This document shows, piece after piece, positions 25,620 to 35,077 of a stretch of DNA of 64,000 bases (positions are counted from its first letter, which is position 1; each line of letters opens with the position of its first letter). The notes beneath the pieces are model-generated. The model was not told where the DNA came from. It did no database searches and worked only from the letters and a program-made list of their open reading frames with translations. The position numbers were made by a program, and so were the translations under genes. Source of the DNA: Allosphingosinicella vermicomposti (lineage in GTDB: Bacteria; Pseudomonadota; Alphaproteobacteria; Sphingomonadales; Sphingomonadaceae); contig NZ_PXYJ01000001.1 in the NCBI RefSeq assembly GCF_003012815.1, positions 434,001 to 498,000 of the forward strand, read 5' to 3'.

Positions 25620-25890
25620 AGGGTCCGGACTCAATCAGGGAGCGGGTTGTGACGGGCTGGCATTTGTTGTCTGGCAAGAAGAAAGGAGGGAGCGATGCTG
25701 AGGCATCGTGACCGACGAGCGACGCTGCCGGGCGGCAAAGGACGGTCCGCCGCTTCGCGGTCGTCTGGAGAGCGCTTTTGGATGCGTCGATCGCCTCGAT
25801 CGGGCCGTCGAGGCCCGCCCTTCGGCTCTCTCCTGCCCAAAAGCGCTCTCCAGACGATCCCAACCCACTCTCTAATTGAGTCTGGACCCT
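25620..25890. repeat. 271-bp element with terminal inverted repeats (MITE-like)
   Basis: The ends are 30-base inverted repeats (25620-25649 and 25861-25890; 26 of 30 match, all four differences transitions), starting AGGGTCC(A/G)GACTCAAT. Inside is a second, perfect 20-base inverted repeat (25762-25781 with 25837-25856, GTCTGGAGAGCGCTTTTGG core). It has no coding capacity I trust and no obvious target duplication. It fills most of the cpdR to N-formylglutamate amidohydrolase gap. A fragment of the same end recurs at 43923-43945. Confidence 0.7.
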
Positions 25891-25895
25891 AAGCC

Positions 25896-26765
25896 ATGGC
25901 CGACCGCCTTCCCGACGATGTGGAGCCCTTTTTCCGGCGCGTCGGGCCTGACCGGCTTGTTTCCCCGCTCATTCTATCGGTCCCTCATGCGGGGCGCAGC
26001 TATGGCGAGGCGCTGCTCGCTGACGCGCGGTTGCCGGAGAGCCAGCTCATGCTGCTGGAGGATCGGCTGGTCGACCGCCTGATCTGGCGGGCGGTGGCAA
26101 ATGGGGCGACGGCACTCATCGCCGAAACGCCGCGCGCGCTGATCGACCTCAATCGGGACGAGCAGGACATGGATCCGCTGGCCGTGGCCCCGCCGCATCC
26201 GGAAACGCCCTTCCAGCCCTCTCCGCGTGCCCGGAGCGGCCTAGGCCTTGTTCCGACCCGCTTGTCCGGCATCGGGGCGATCTGGCGCGGACGGCTGCGG
26301 GGAGCGGAGGTGCAGCGGCGTATCACCGCTGTGCATCGCCCCTATCACGCGGCGCTTGCGGCCCTGCTCGCCGAGGCGAAGCGGCAATTCGGAATTGCGA
26401 TCCTGCTTGATTGCCATTCCATGCCGCCGCGTTACGGCAGCGGGCGCGCGGGGCTGGTTCTGGGCGATCGTCACGGCACGAGCGCCGATAGCGCGTTTCG
26501 CGATGCGGCATTGGGCGTGCTCAACGCGTCGGGCCACAAGGTCGCGCTCAACCAGCCTTATGCGGGCGGGCACATCACCGCGATGCATGGACGCCCCGAA
26601 AACGGCGTGCACGCCGTTCAGATCGAAATCGACCGCAGCCTGTATCTCGACGCGGCACTGGTCGAGGCGGGTGAGGGGTTCGATGCGGTGAGCCATCTGA
26701 TTGCCGCCGTCGCGGAGGCGCTGGTTGAAACCGCGCTCGGCGCCCACCTCCTCGCCGCCGAATAA
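25896..26765 (+). CDS. N-formylglutamate amidohydrolase
   Basis: A 289-residue enzyme of the N-formylglutamate deformylase family, which releases formate from N-formyl-L-glutamate in histidine or related catabolism. Family motifs are LILSVPHAGRSY, RALIDLNRDEQDMDP, YHAALAALLAEAKRQFG, ILLDCHSMPP and AVQIEIDRSLYLD. No other hut genes are nearby, so the true substrate may be another N-formyl compound. The start codon is five bases beyond a terminal-inverted-repeat element, so its promoter may lie within that element. Confidence 0.9.
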   Translation: MADRLPDDVEPFFRRVGPDRLVSPLILSVPHAGRSYGEALLADARLPESQLMLLEDRLVDRLIWRAVANGATALIAETPRALIDLNRDEQDMDPLAVAPPHPETPFQPSPRARSGLGLVPTRLSGIGAIWRGRLRGAEVQRRITAVHRPYHAALAALLAEAKRQFGIAILLDCHSMPPRYGSGRAGLVLGDRHGTSADSAFRDAALGVLNASGHKVALNQPYAGGHITAMHGRPENGVHAVQIEIDRSLYLDAALVEAGEGFDAVSHLIAAVAEALVETALGAHLLAAE

Positions 26766-26946
26766 AAATGACCACCCCGTGCGATGCACAGAGTGGCCAA
26801 GGTTCAGGGAGGAACGCCCTCGAAAGGACGTAATACAGTGCGGCAAGGGGGGAGCCGCGCTCTGTATCGTTAACGATTTAGGGATGGCGGGAGCGCTTTC
26901 AAGGGCCACGGGCTCCACTCGTCCCGCGCGGCAAACGGGTCGGGCA
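26766..26946. other. Convergent intergenic gap with stem-loops
   Basis: No gene is seen. A stem at 26833-26866 (ATACAG and GCGGC paired with GCCGC and CTGTAT) is followed by the 12-base palindrome ATCGTTAACGAT (26866-26877). A smaller AGGG/CCCT hairpin precedes it. The region could hold a structured RNA or simply 3' ends. Confidence 0.35.
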
Positions 26947-26981
26947 AAAGAAAAGCGGCCGGGAAACGCGTTCCCGGCCGC
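26947..26981 (-). terminator. Intrinsic terminator of the sapC gene
   Basis: GCGGCCGGGAA (26955-26965) pairs with TTCCCGGCCGC (26971-26981). On the minus strand the stem is followed by CTTTTCTTTTG, a good U-rich tail 50 bases after the SapC stop. Confidence 0.85.
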
Positions 26982-27030
26982 CTGATCTTGATCGAGCCGC
27001 GATGAGGCGGCCCTCGTCAAATTCGGCTGA

Positions 27031-27855
27031 TTAGGCCTTCTTGCCCTTCTTCGGGGCTTCAACGGCTTCGGCCGCTGCCGGCTTGGTCGCTTCGAGGTCC
27101 GGACCCTTCTTCTGCATCGCCTGCTTGTTGAAGATGTCGCGAGCGTGGCTGAGCGAGAACATATGCGCCATGACGAGCGGCAGGATGCCGTTCTGGTTCA
27201 TCTTGCGCAGGGTGTCGCCGCGCAGTTCGCGCAGCTTGTCTTCGGCAACCATCTTGAAACCGCGATAGATGAAGGGCGGGCGGCCGTCCGACAGCTGGAT
27301 CGAGATTTCGCCGTCGATGAGGAGGTCGGCTTCCTTCAGTTCATTGACGAAGGCGGCGGTGCGCTGCACGGACATTTCGAAGTCTTCGCAGAGCTTCATG
27401 ATGTTCTTCGTGGTTTCGCTCGGCTCCGCGCCGTCGAACAGCGCCTGACCTTCGTCGAACTTGCCGACCACATCGGCAGTGCTGTCAAAACAAAGGGTCA
27501 AGTCCTGCGCACCCTGCTGCACGCGGGCGAGCATGAACGGATAGCGGCGGATATAGGCCGGGACATAGACTTCGTTGTTGAGAAGCTTGCCTTCATCGTC
27601 GACGAAGACGTTGACGCCTTCATTGAGGCCCATCAGCGCCAGCGGAACCGGATTTTCGTCGTTGGTGAAGACGATCGGGAAATAACGCTGGGCGATGACG
27701 AATTCGTCGATCGTGATCGGAATCGCATTGGCGCCAGCAAGGAACGGAGCCTTGTCGCTCGGGCGAACCTTGAAATCCGGATGCACATTGCTCGAAAGCG
27801 GTTCGAGCTGCTTGTAGAAAAGTGGCATTTGAGTGGCCGGCGCTGCGCTCGCCAT
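27031..27855 (-). CDS. SapC family protein
   Basis: A 274-residue protein covering the SapC family from end to end: YKQLEPLSSNVHPDFKV, YFPIVFTNDENPVPLALMGL, VFVDDEGKLLNNEVYVPAYIRRYPFML and FNDGEPS-like acidic stretches, then IYRGFKMVAEDKLREL. Campylobacter SapC is linked to surface-layer protein handling; in sphingomonads the gene often sits beside tryptophan halogenase/TonB receptor sets, absent here. No signal peptide or membrane segment is seen. The C-terminus is alanine- and lysine-rich. It ends in an intrinsic terminator and follows the FAD dehydrogenase gene by 66 bases. Function remains inferred. Confidence 0.85.
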   Translation of the reverse strand: MASAAPATQMPLFYKQLEPLSSNVHPDFKVRPSDKAPFLAGANAIPITIDEFVIAQRYFPIVFTNDENPVPLALMGLNEGVNVFVDDEGKLLNNEVYVPAYIRRYPFMLARVQQGAQDLTLCFDSTADVVGKFDEGQALFDGAEPSETTKNIMKLCEDFEMSVQRTAAFVNELKEADLLIDGEISIQLSDGRPPFIYRGFKMVAEDKLRELRGDTLRKMNQNGILPLVMAHMFSLSHARDIFNKQAMQKKGPDLEATKPAAAEAVEAPKKGKKA

Positions 27856-27921
27856 CAGTCAGATCTCCGTCGTGATTCGATGTAAGGCGGCCGGTTGGCA
27901 GCCCTTGTTGCTGCCGCCGCT

Positions 27922-29367
27922 CTACGAGGGACGCGGCTTTTTCGCAAGCGGGACAAGCTTTCCCGGGTTCATGATGCCCTTTGGATCGAGCGCCGTCTTG
28001 ATGGCGCGCAGGGCGTTGAGGCGGGCGGGCGAGCTGAGGCGCTCCAGCTCATCGATCTTCATCTGGCCGATGCCATGTTCAGCGGATATCGAGCCGCCTG
28101 CGGCCGTGACCGCGTCGTGCACAAACGCTGAAATTGCAGGCGCTTCGCTCGCCAGCCAATCGGGCGGCGCTCCGGCAGGGGCCATGACGTTGAAGTGGAC
28201 GTTGCCGTCGCCCAAATGCCCGAAGGCGATGACCCCGGTGCCGGCAAAGGCGCGTTCGACCGCCGGTGCGGTTTCCATCATGAAGCGGGGCATGTACGAA
28301 ACCGGCACGGAAATGTCGTGCTTTGCGGCTACGCCGCCCGCCCGCTCGGCTTCCGAAATGCTGTCGCGGATCCGCCAGAAAGCATCGTCCTGCGCCAGCG
28401 AGGCGGCGATCGTCGCGTCCTTCACGATATCCGCCTCGATTGCGCTTTCCAGTTCCGCTGTCAGCCGGTCGCCGAGCGTGGAGGGCGATTCGGGTGCGGT
28501 CGCCTCGATCAGAACATGCCAGGGGTGGGGGGCGTCCAGCGGCGCGCGGGTGCCGGGAATGTGGGCGAGAACGAGGTCCAGCGCATGAGCGGGGATCAGT
28601 TCGAGGCTTTCGACGGCATCGGGAAGCGCCGCCTCCAGCCGTCGGAGGAGGGTGAGGGCGGCCTCCGGATCGTTCAGCCCGACCCAGGCGACGCGCCGCT
28701 CTGCAAACGCGGGAACGAGGGTCAGAGTGGCGGCGGTCACGATGCCCAATGTTCCTTCGGCGCCGATCAGCAGGCTCTTAAGGTCGTAGCCGCGATTGTC
28801 TTTCTTGAGCGGGGCGAGGGCGGAATGGATGCTGCCATCGGGCAGCACCGCCTCGATCCCGGCAACAAGGCCGCGCATTGTGCCGAAGCGCAAGACCTGC
28901 GTGCCGCCAGCATTGGTCGACACGAGCCCGCCGATCGTCGCGCTGCCCTTGGCGCCGAGGGTCAGGGGGAAGCGTCGTCCTTTCTCCGCCGCCGCGTCGT
29001 GCAGATTGGCGAGGATCACTCCGGCCTCGCACACGGCCAGGTTGCTGTCGGGCAAGAGGCTGCGGATGCGGTTCATCCGCCGCAGCGATAGGAGGATCGC
29101 GCCACCATCCGGCGATGGCGTTGCGCCCCCCACCATCGACGTATTTCCGCCCTGAGGGACGATGGCGACATTGTGATCGGCGCACAGCCGAACGACCGCC
29201 GCGACCTCTTCCGTATTCGCAGGCGAAACCAGGGCGGCCGCCGCGCCATGATAGCGCCCGCGCCAATCGGTGAGCCATGGGGCCATCGCATCCGCATCGG
29301 TCGTGAAACCGCGCGGGCCGACCAATGCGGCGAGCTGTTCCAGGAAGAGACGCGATGAAGTTGCCAT
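27922..29367 (-). CDS. FAD-binding 2-hydroxyacid dehydrogenase (D-lactate/D-2-hydroxyglutarate type)
   Basis: About 481 residues in the vanillyl-alcohol-oxidase fold. The PCMH FAD-binding domain contains VAIVPQGGNTSMVGGATPS, GAKGSATIGGLVSTNAGGT and LIGAEGTLGIVT. The C-terminal cap has FGHLGDGNVHFN, whose histidines bind the metal, and SAEHGIGQMK near the end. This pattern belongs to FAD-linked D-lactate, D-2-hydroxyglutarate and glycolate dehydrogenases, which pass electrons to the respiratory chain or ETF; the exact substrate cannot be told. Starts at 29397 and further upstream are open but without family sequence. Confidence 0.87.
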   Translation of the reverse strand: MATSSRLFLEQLAALVGPRGFTTDADAMAPWLTDWRGRYHGAAAALVSPANTEEVAAVVRLCADHNVAIVPQGGNTSMVGGATPSPDGGAILLSLRRMNRIRSLLPDSNLAVCEAGVILANLHDAAAEKGRRFPLTLGAKGSATIGGLVSTNAGGTQVLRFGTMRGLVAGIEAVLPDGSIHSALAPLKKDNRGYDLKSLLIGAEGTLGIVTAATLTLVPAFAERRVAWVGLNDPEAALTLLRRLEAALPDAVESLELIPAHALDLVLAHIPGTRAPLDAPHPWHVLIEATAPESPSTLGDRLTAELESAIEADIVKDATIAASLAQDDAFWRIRDSISEAERAGGVAAKHDISVPVSYMPRFMMETAPAVERAFAGTGVIAFGHLGDGNVHFNVMAPAGAPPDWLASEAPAISAFVHDAVTAAGGSISAEHGIGQMKIDELERLSSPARLNALRAIKTALDPKGIMNPGKLVPLAKKPRPS

Positions 29368-29470
29368 ATGGACCGCAGCCGATATTAGAGAGGCCATTCG
29401 GGGCGAGTGGAGCAAATTAATCGCATGTTCAACCGCGAACGCAGATTGCGGGTCTGATGGAAATTGTCCG

Positions 29471-29914
29471 ATGATCCTCGTCAGCGCGGCGCTGTTCATG
29501 CTGTCCCTTGCCGACGCGGGCGGCGGGCTTCGTCCTGTCGCACAGGGTGGCAATATGGGGCAGGTCATCGTCCAGCAGCGCACGATCGTCCGTATTCCCG
29601 TGCGCATCCGCCAATCTCAACCCGCACGCAATGTCCGCTGGGAAGAAGGGAAGGGGCCGAAATGCATTTCGACGCGGCAGATTCTGGGCGCGACTTTCCT
29701 TGGTCAAAACAGCGTCGACCTCATCCTTCGCGACAATCGCCGGGTGCGTGCGCGGCTCGGTAATAAGTGCCCAGCGCTCGATTATTATTACGGTTTTTAC
29801 CTAACCCGATCCGACGATGGAAAGATTTGCGCGGACCGCGATATGATTCGCTCGCGCGTCGGCGGTCAGTGTGGAATCGAGACTTTCCGGACCCTGACCG
29901 CCGTCCCCAAATGA
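29471..29914 (+). CDS. Small secreted protein of unknown function
   Basis: A 147-residue protein with a short signal peptide (MILVSAALFMLSLADA), then a glutamine- and valine-rich stretch (QVIVQQRTIVRIPVRI). A compact domain follows with four cysteines (KCIS, KCPAL, ICAD, QCGIE) and the aromatic string YYYGFYLTRSDDGKICADRD. I recognise similar unnamed proteins from sphingomonads but no assigned family. Four cysteines in an exported protein suggest two disulfides. It is transcribed divergently from the FAD dehydrogenase and precedes a DEAD-box helicase. Confidence 0.7.
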   Translation: MILVSAALFMLSLADAGGGLRPVAQGGNMGQVIVQQRTIVRIPVRIRQSQPARNVRWEEGKGPKCISTRQILGATFLGQNSVDLILRDNRRVRARLGNKCPALDYYYGFYLTRSDDGKICADRDMIRSRVGGQCGIETFRTLTAVPK

Positions 29915-30005
29915 CGCGCTTTGCTTGACAAGCGCGCGCCTATGCGCACAAGCCCGCGCGTAGGCGGCTGCTACGATAGACGCGCAACTCTTTTCCGGAT
30001 TTCGA

Positions 30006-31340
30006 ATGACCTTTGCCGATCTCGGCCTTTCCGACGAATTGCTCCGCTCCGTGGAGGAATCGGGCTATAACGAGCCCACTCCCATTCAGCAGCAGGCGAT
30101 CCCGTCCGTTCTGATGAACCGCGATCTTATCGGGATCGCCCAGACCGGCACCGGCAAGACGGCGAGCTTCGTGCTGCCGATGATCGACATCCTGGCCCAG
30201 GGCCGCAGCCGGGCGCGCATGCCGCGCTCGCTGATCCTGGAGCCGACCCGCGAACTCGCCGCTCAGGTCGCGGAAAATTTCGAGAAATACGGGAAGCATC
30301 ACAAGCTTTCGATGGCGCTGCTGATCGGCGGTGTATCGATGGGCGATCAGATAAAGGCGCTCGAAAAGGGCGTGGACGTCCTCATCGCGACGCCCGGCCG
30401 GTTGATGGACCTGTTCGCGCGCGGCAATATCCTGCTCACCGGCTGCAACCTGCTTGTCATCGACGAGGCGGACCGGATGCTCGACATGGGCTTCATTCCG
30501 GACATCGAGGATATCTGCAAGAAGCTGCCGACGAACCGGCAGACCCTGCTCTTTTCCGCGACGATGCCGCCGCCGATTAAGAAATTGGCCGACAAATTCC
30601 TGTCGAACCCGAAAATGATCGAAGTTTCGCGGCCTGCCAGCAGCAACGCGCTGATCGATCAGCGGCTGTTGAAGATCGAACCGCGCAAAAAGCGGGACGC
30701 GCTGAAGGGGCTGATCCGCGATCTCGATGTCACGACCGCCATCATCTTCGCCAACCGCAAGACGACGGTGCGCGATCTGACGACCAGCCTCAAGCGCTCC
30801 GGCTTCGCGGCGGGCCAGATCCATGGCGACATGGAGCAGTCCGAGCGATTGAAGGAGCTGGATCGGTTCAAGTCGGGCGAGATCAACATCCTCGTCGCGT
30901 CTGACGTCGCGGCGCGGGGTCTGGACATCAAGGGCGTCAGCCACGTCTTCAACTTCGACGTGCCCTATCAGCCCGACGATTATGTCCACCGCATCGGCCG
31001 CACCGGCCGCGCGGGCAAGAGCGGCATGGCTGTGACGCTGGCGACGGCGGAGGATGCGGAGCATCTCGGCGCGATCCAGAAGCTGATCGGCAGTGCGATT
31101 CCGATGCTGGACGGGGCCGCACCTGCAGGCGAGCTGGAAGCTGAAGCGCCGCCGAAGAAGGCGCCGCGCGGCAGGGCGAAGAAAGCCGAAGCGCCACGCG
31201 AGGAACGCAAGCCCGAACGTGCGCGTGATGATCGTCCGCAAGAGCCCCGCCGCGCCCCGCGTGTCGAGGAGCCGGAAGGCGCGGACGAGGGCTGGAACGG
31301 GCCTGTCCCGGACTTCCTTAACTTCGGCGTGCCGAACTGA
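30006..31340 (+). CDS. DEAD-box ATP-dependent RNA helicase (RhlE-like)
   Basis: A 444-residue RNA helicase with all core motifs: the Q motif (ESGYNEPTPIQQQAIP), motif I (AQTGTGKT), Ia (PTRELA), TPGR, II (DEAD), III (SAT), then the second domain with ARGLDIKGVSHVFNFDVP and HRIGRTGRAG. The C-terminal 80 residues are rich in lysine, arginine, proline and glutamate, as in RhlE and DeaD-type helicases that remodel rRNA or mRNA, often in the cold. The stop is followed directly by remains of a DUF1289 gene. Confidence 0.95.
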   Translation: MTFADLGLSDELLRSVEESGYNEPTPIQQQAIPSVLMNRDLIGIAQTGTGKTASFVLPMIDILAQGRSRARMPRSLILEPTRELAAQVAENFEKYGKHHKLSMALLIGGVSMGDQIKALEKGVDVLIATPGRLMDLFARGNILLTGCNLLVIDEADRMLDMGFIPDIEDICKKLPTNRQTLLFSATMPPPIKKLADKFLSNPKMIEVSRPASSNALIDQRLLKIEPRKKRDALKGLIRDLDVTTAIIFANRKTTVRDLTTSLKRSGFAAGQIHGDMEQSERLKELDRFKSGEINILVASDVAARGLDIKGVSHVFNFDVPYQPDDYVHRIGRTGRAGKSGMAVTLATAEDAEHLGAIQKLIGSAIPMLDGAAPAGELEAEAPPKKAPRGRAKKAEAPREERKPERARDDRPQEPRRAPRVEEPEGADEGWNGPVPDFLNFGVPN

Positions 31341-31548
31341 GCGATCCGGTTGCCTCGCCCTGCACGGGCGTTTGCACGTCGAATTCGAACGCACCCTCTG
31401 CGTCGGCTGCGGCCGGACGCTCGTTGAGATTGGCGAGTGGATCGGGGCCAGCGATGCGCGGAAACGGGAAATCGTAGCAGCGGCGGGAGAGCGGAAGTCG
31501 ACCCTCTCCTCGTCACCCCGGCGAACGCCGGGGTCTCAGGACGAGTAA
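31337..31548 (+). pseudogene. Frameshifted DUF1289 domain gene
   Basis: The first part reads SDPVASPCTGVC in the frame of codon 31340. The rest, VEFERTLCVGCGRTLVEIGE followed by WIGASDARKREI, reads in the frame of codon 31378. Together they make the DUF1289 signature C-x(3)-C...C-x(2)-C-GRT-x-EI-x-W. Two bases (31376-31377) stand where one codon is needed, so one base seems missing. The only codon that could start the first frame is CTG at 31337. The downstream frame runs into a family D repeat, which supplies its last residues (SPRRTPGSQDE) and stop. Either a decayed gene or a sequencing error. Confidence 0.7.
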
Positions 31549-31592
31549 GGCGCCCTTCCGTCATGAGATTCCGGCTTTCGCCGGAATAACGG
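31510..31592. repeat. Inverted repeat element, family D
   Basis: Arms at 31510-31536 (GTCACCCCGGCGAACGCCGG) and 31565-31592 (CCGGCTTTCGCCGGAATAAC) lie between the DUF1289 remnant and the tgt stop. The right arm is followed by T7, so it may terminate plus-strand transcripts. Confidence 0.8.
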
Positions 31593-31593
31593 T

Positions 31594-32736
<1,143 letters not shown>

Positions 32737-32771
32737 TTAACCCCGTCCAGCGCCGAACGGAATGGCTTTGA

Positions 32772-32789
32772 CTATATCCCCCGATATAG
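32772..32789. promoter_or_regulatory. Perfect palindrome upstream of the pilus cluster
   Basis: CTATATC-CCCC-GATATAG is a perfect 7-bp dyad, overlapped on its left by TTGACT (32768-32773), a -35-like box. It lies 120 bases before the first pilus gene and 45 bases beyond the tgt start, in the divergent control region. A regulator site is a reasonable guess. Confidence 0.4.
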
Positions 32790-32908
32790 CTTCCGCCAAC
32801 GCCGGTTAAGGGCCGAATTGCCCGGGCGATAAATTGTTGTGTGGTCCCAAAAATCGCATCTGATTGTCTGAAGCGGACATATTCGACCGCAGGCAGAAGG
32901 GACGATTG

Positions 32909-33508
32909 GTGCAGGGTTTCCGGGCAGTCTGGATTGGGATGATGGCGATGCTGGCTTTTGCCGGCACGGCCGCTCATTCCAATACGGTCTATGCTCCGGG
33001 ACAGGGCGCGGTGAACAGCTTGGCGCTCGGCATCGACGTCAAGGCGTCGGTCAAGGATCGCTGCGGTTTTGCATCCGCGCCGAATGCATCGATCAGCCAG
33101 GCCGATTTCGACACGACCGGTTTTTCCCGCGACATTCCGATCACGCTCAACTGTTCGGGTGCTTCGCGCGTGGCAGTGAGCTCGGCCAATGGCGGGTTGC
33201 AGACTGCCGCCGCCGCGACAGGCTTTGCGTCGAAGGCGCCTTATGATGTGACGGTGAACCTGGTTGCGGACAATGCGACCAAGGCCAGCGCGACCTGCGC
33301 TGCATCGACCCTGTCGTCGGGCGGCAGCTGCGCGGCCTTTGCGGGCACGGCAAGCAGCAGCACCGGCCTCCGCCTCGGCGCCCCGTCGACGAAATCAAAC
33401 GGTTCCTATGTTCGTGTTTCGGCCGCGCCTTATTCGGCGAGTGCAACGCCGCTCGTCGCCGGCACCTATTCGGATACTTTGACCGTCACCGTGAGCGCCG
33501 CCTTATGA
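32909..33508 (+). CDS. Spore coat U domain pilin-like protein 1
   Basis: A 199-residue exported subunit of the spore-coat-U (SCPU) family, the pilin type of archaic chaperone-usher pili. After the signal peptide (RAVWIGMMAMLAFAGTAAHS) come LALGIDVKASVKDRCGFAS, the DFDTTGFSRDIPITLNC strand and the C-terminal LVAGTYSDTLTVTVSAAL donor-groove strand, with four cysteines. GTG at 32909 has AGAAGGGA upstream; an ATG at 32864 would give a poorer signal peptide. It is the first gene of the cluster and its stop overlaps the next start (ATGA). Minor subunit or tip role is inferred. Confidence 0.85.
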   Translation: MQGFRAVWIGMMAMLAFAGTAAHSNTVYAPGQGAVNSLALGIDVKASVKDRCGFASAPNASISQADFDTTGFSRDIPITLNCSGASRVAVSSANGGLQTAAAATGFASKAPYDVTVNLVADNATKASATCAASTLSSGGSCAAFAGTASSSTGLRLGAPSTKSNGSYVRVSAAPYSASATPLVAGTYSDTLTVTVSAAL

Positions 33509-34041
33509 CCAATGGAATGCTTTACGGCCCCGGCGACTTAAGCCAAATGAGAAATATGATGCGCCGCGCCAACATCTTGGATCATGCCCGAACGATCCTG
33601 ATCGGTGAGCTGGCGCTTGGCCTTTCGGTCATGGCGGTGCCTGCTTCGGCCCAGACCGCGCGGGTCGACATGCAGGGCAGCGTTGCGCCGCGATGCTATG
33701 GCCGCGCCGTGGATGCGATCGAGATCGGGCACGACCTTCCCGAGTTGTCCGAGGTGAGCCGCAGGGTGACCGTGCGCTGCAGCGGAAACAGTCCCGCTCT
33801 GTCCGTGCGCAGTCAATCGCTCGCCAATCCGGATGTAACGCTGACCGCCTTCGGCGCGGGCGGGCGAAGCGGTACGGCAACCGAGGCCAGTCCCATGGCT
33901 CCGGTCGATCTCGGCGCCCGGCTGGCTGCGGACGAGGGCAATGTCCTCGTCCATATCGCCGACGTGCGTCTCGCTTCTGAGCAGAGCGCCCATGCCGGGC
34001 AAGGAGGGGCGGTGGAAATCATCGTCGCACCGGCACCGTGA
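33505..34041 (+). CDS. Pilin-like protein 2
   Basis: A 178-residue exported protein with an unusually long N-terminal segment before a hydrophobic signal (IGELALGLSVMAVPASAQ). The mature start, ARVDMQGSVAPRC, parallels the major pilin (GTVDITGSVAAKC), as does RRVTVRCSGNSPALSVRSQS. It is therefore a divergent subunit of the same spore-coat-U type, though its C-terminal AVEIIVAPAP strand is shorter. The ATG overlaps the previous stop and its own stop overlaps the next start (GTGA). An internal ATG at 33547 is an alternative start. Confidence 0.75.
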   Translation: MTNGMLYGPGDLSQMRNMMRRANILDHARTILIGELALGLSVMAVPASAQTARVDMQGSVAPRCYGRAVDAIEIGHDLPELSEVSRRVTVRCSGNSPALSVRSQSLANPDVTLTAFGAGGRSGTATEASPMAPVDLGARLAADEGNVLVHIADVRLASEQSAHAGQGGAVEIIVAPAP

Positions 34042-35063
34042 GGCGCGGCCTGTATCTTTTCGGCGGAAGTCTGGTCGCGGCGCTTGCGGCCGTATCGCCA
34101 GCGCAGGCGCAGTCCACGCGATGCGGAGTGACAGGGCAGGCGACCGCGCCCGCGACGATCACTTACGACCCATTTTCCTCAACCGGCTTGTCGCAAGTGA
34201 CGGTGCCGTTGATCCTGACCCGCACCCGGGGCTTCATCACGGGCCGCACCAATCAGGTGAGCCTTGTCCTCACCAAGCCGGTCGGAGCGCCTGATTATGA
34301 CGTCACCTATCAGGGCAGCCGCGTCATCTACACGGAGGGGGCGACGGGAACCCGGCCGCGCTCGCTGACGGCGATCGACGGCGGCGCCAATGCGGCGGGC
34401 GAAATACGTTATGATTTTGGCGGTCTATTCAGTTCGGACATATCGGCGGCGCTTAACCTGCGCGTCACCGTGCCGCCCAATGTCGACCTGTCATCGGGCG
34501 ATCCGATCGAACTCGACATCCTGTATATCTGTTCGGGCGAGGGTGGCCTTGCCAGTGTGCTCACACCGACAAAGCTTGCCGACGGCGTCCGCATCAATGT
34601 GAATGTGGTGAGTGCCCTCCAGGCTTATTATGCCGGGTCCGCGCTCGATTTCGGCGAAATCGGCGAGGTGAATACCGCTGCCGTCCAGGCGGCGCCCGCA
34701 TCCTATACGACGTCAGCGAGCAATGCGATTCGCGTGAAGAGCTCCGGCCCCTATCAGGTGCAGGTCCAGTCGCAGAATAACTTCCGGCTGACTTTCCCGG
34801 GCGGCAGCCTCGCCAACGCTGCGCAGACCATCCAATATAAAGCTCAGTTCCTCGGCACCGATATCATATCGAACAGCAGCTTCGGCACGCGAACCTGCGC
34901 CCGTGCGGGCGTCGGCGGCGCGGGCGGAACCCTGCCGATTCGCGCGACTCTGCTGGAAGGGGGAGCGGGTAAGGCGCCGTCCGGCAATTACGCGGACATT
35001 ATCACCGTCACCTTGTCGCCGGTTATATCCGCGTCATCCGGCCTGTCCTGTTCGGCGCTTTAA
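34038..35063 (+). CDS. Spore coat U-type pilin-like protein 3 (candidate tip subunit)
   Basis: A 341-residue exported protein with signal peptide (MRRGLYLFGGSLVAALAAVS) and two regions: residues 25-190, a beta-rich domain with CGVTGQATAPATITYDPFS, and 190-341, a second pilin-like domain ending APSGNYADIITVTLSPV. Two-domain subunits at the end of archaic pili act as adhesins (CsuE in Acinetobacter), and its size relative to the other subunits suits a tip role; this is inference. GTG start overlapping the upstream stop. A long hairpin (35078-35136) follows the stop. Confidence 0.75.
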   Translation: MRRGLYLFGGSLVAALAAVSPAQAQSTRCGVTGQATAPATITYDPFSSTGLSQVTVPLILTRTRGFITGRTNQVSLVLTKPVGAPDYDVTYQGSRVIYTEGATGTRPRSLTAIDGGANAAGEIRYDFGGLFSSDISAALNLRVTVPPNVDLSSGDPIELDILYICSGEGGLASVLTPTKLADGVRINVNVVSALQAYYAGSALDFGEIGEVNTAAVQAAPASYTTSASNAIRVKSSGPYQVQVQSQNNFRLTFPGGSLANAAQTIQYKAQFLGTDIISNSSFGTRTCARAGVGGAGGTLPIRATLLEGGAGKAPSGNYADIITVTLSPVISASSGLSCSAL

Positions 35064-35077
35064 GCGCCTCGTCTCGT

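Noticed and set aside
25635-25880. Short frames inside the 271-bp element
   Set aside because: They follow the inverted repeats on both strands, lack ribosome-binding sites and resemble no protein.
24973-25890. Integrated element at the tRNA-Val gene
   Set aside because: No integrase, no direct repeat of the tRNA end, and ordinary chromosomal genes (cpdR) follow on its 5' side.
29925-29930. TTGACA as a -35 box for the DEAD-box helicase
   Set aside because: No acceptable -10 box lies 16-18 bases downstream; the next candidate (TACGAT at 29972) is too far away.
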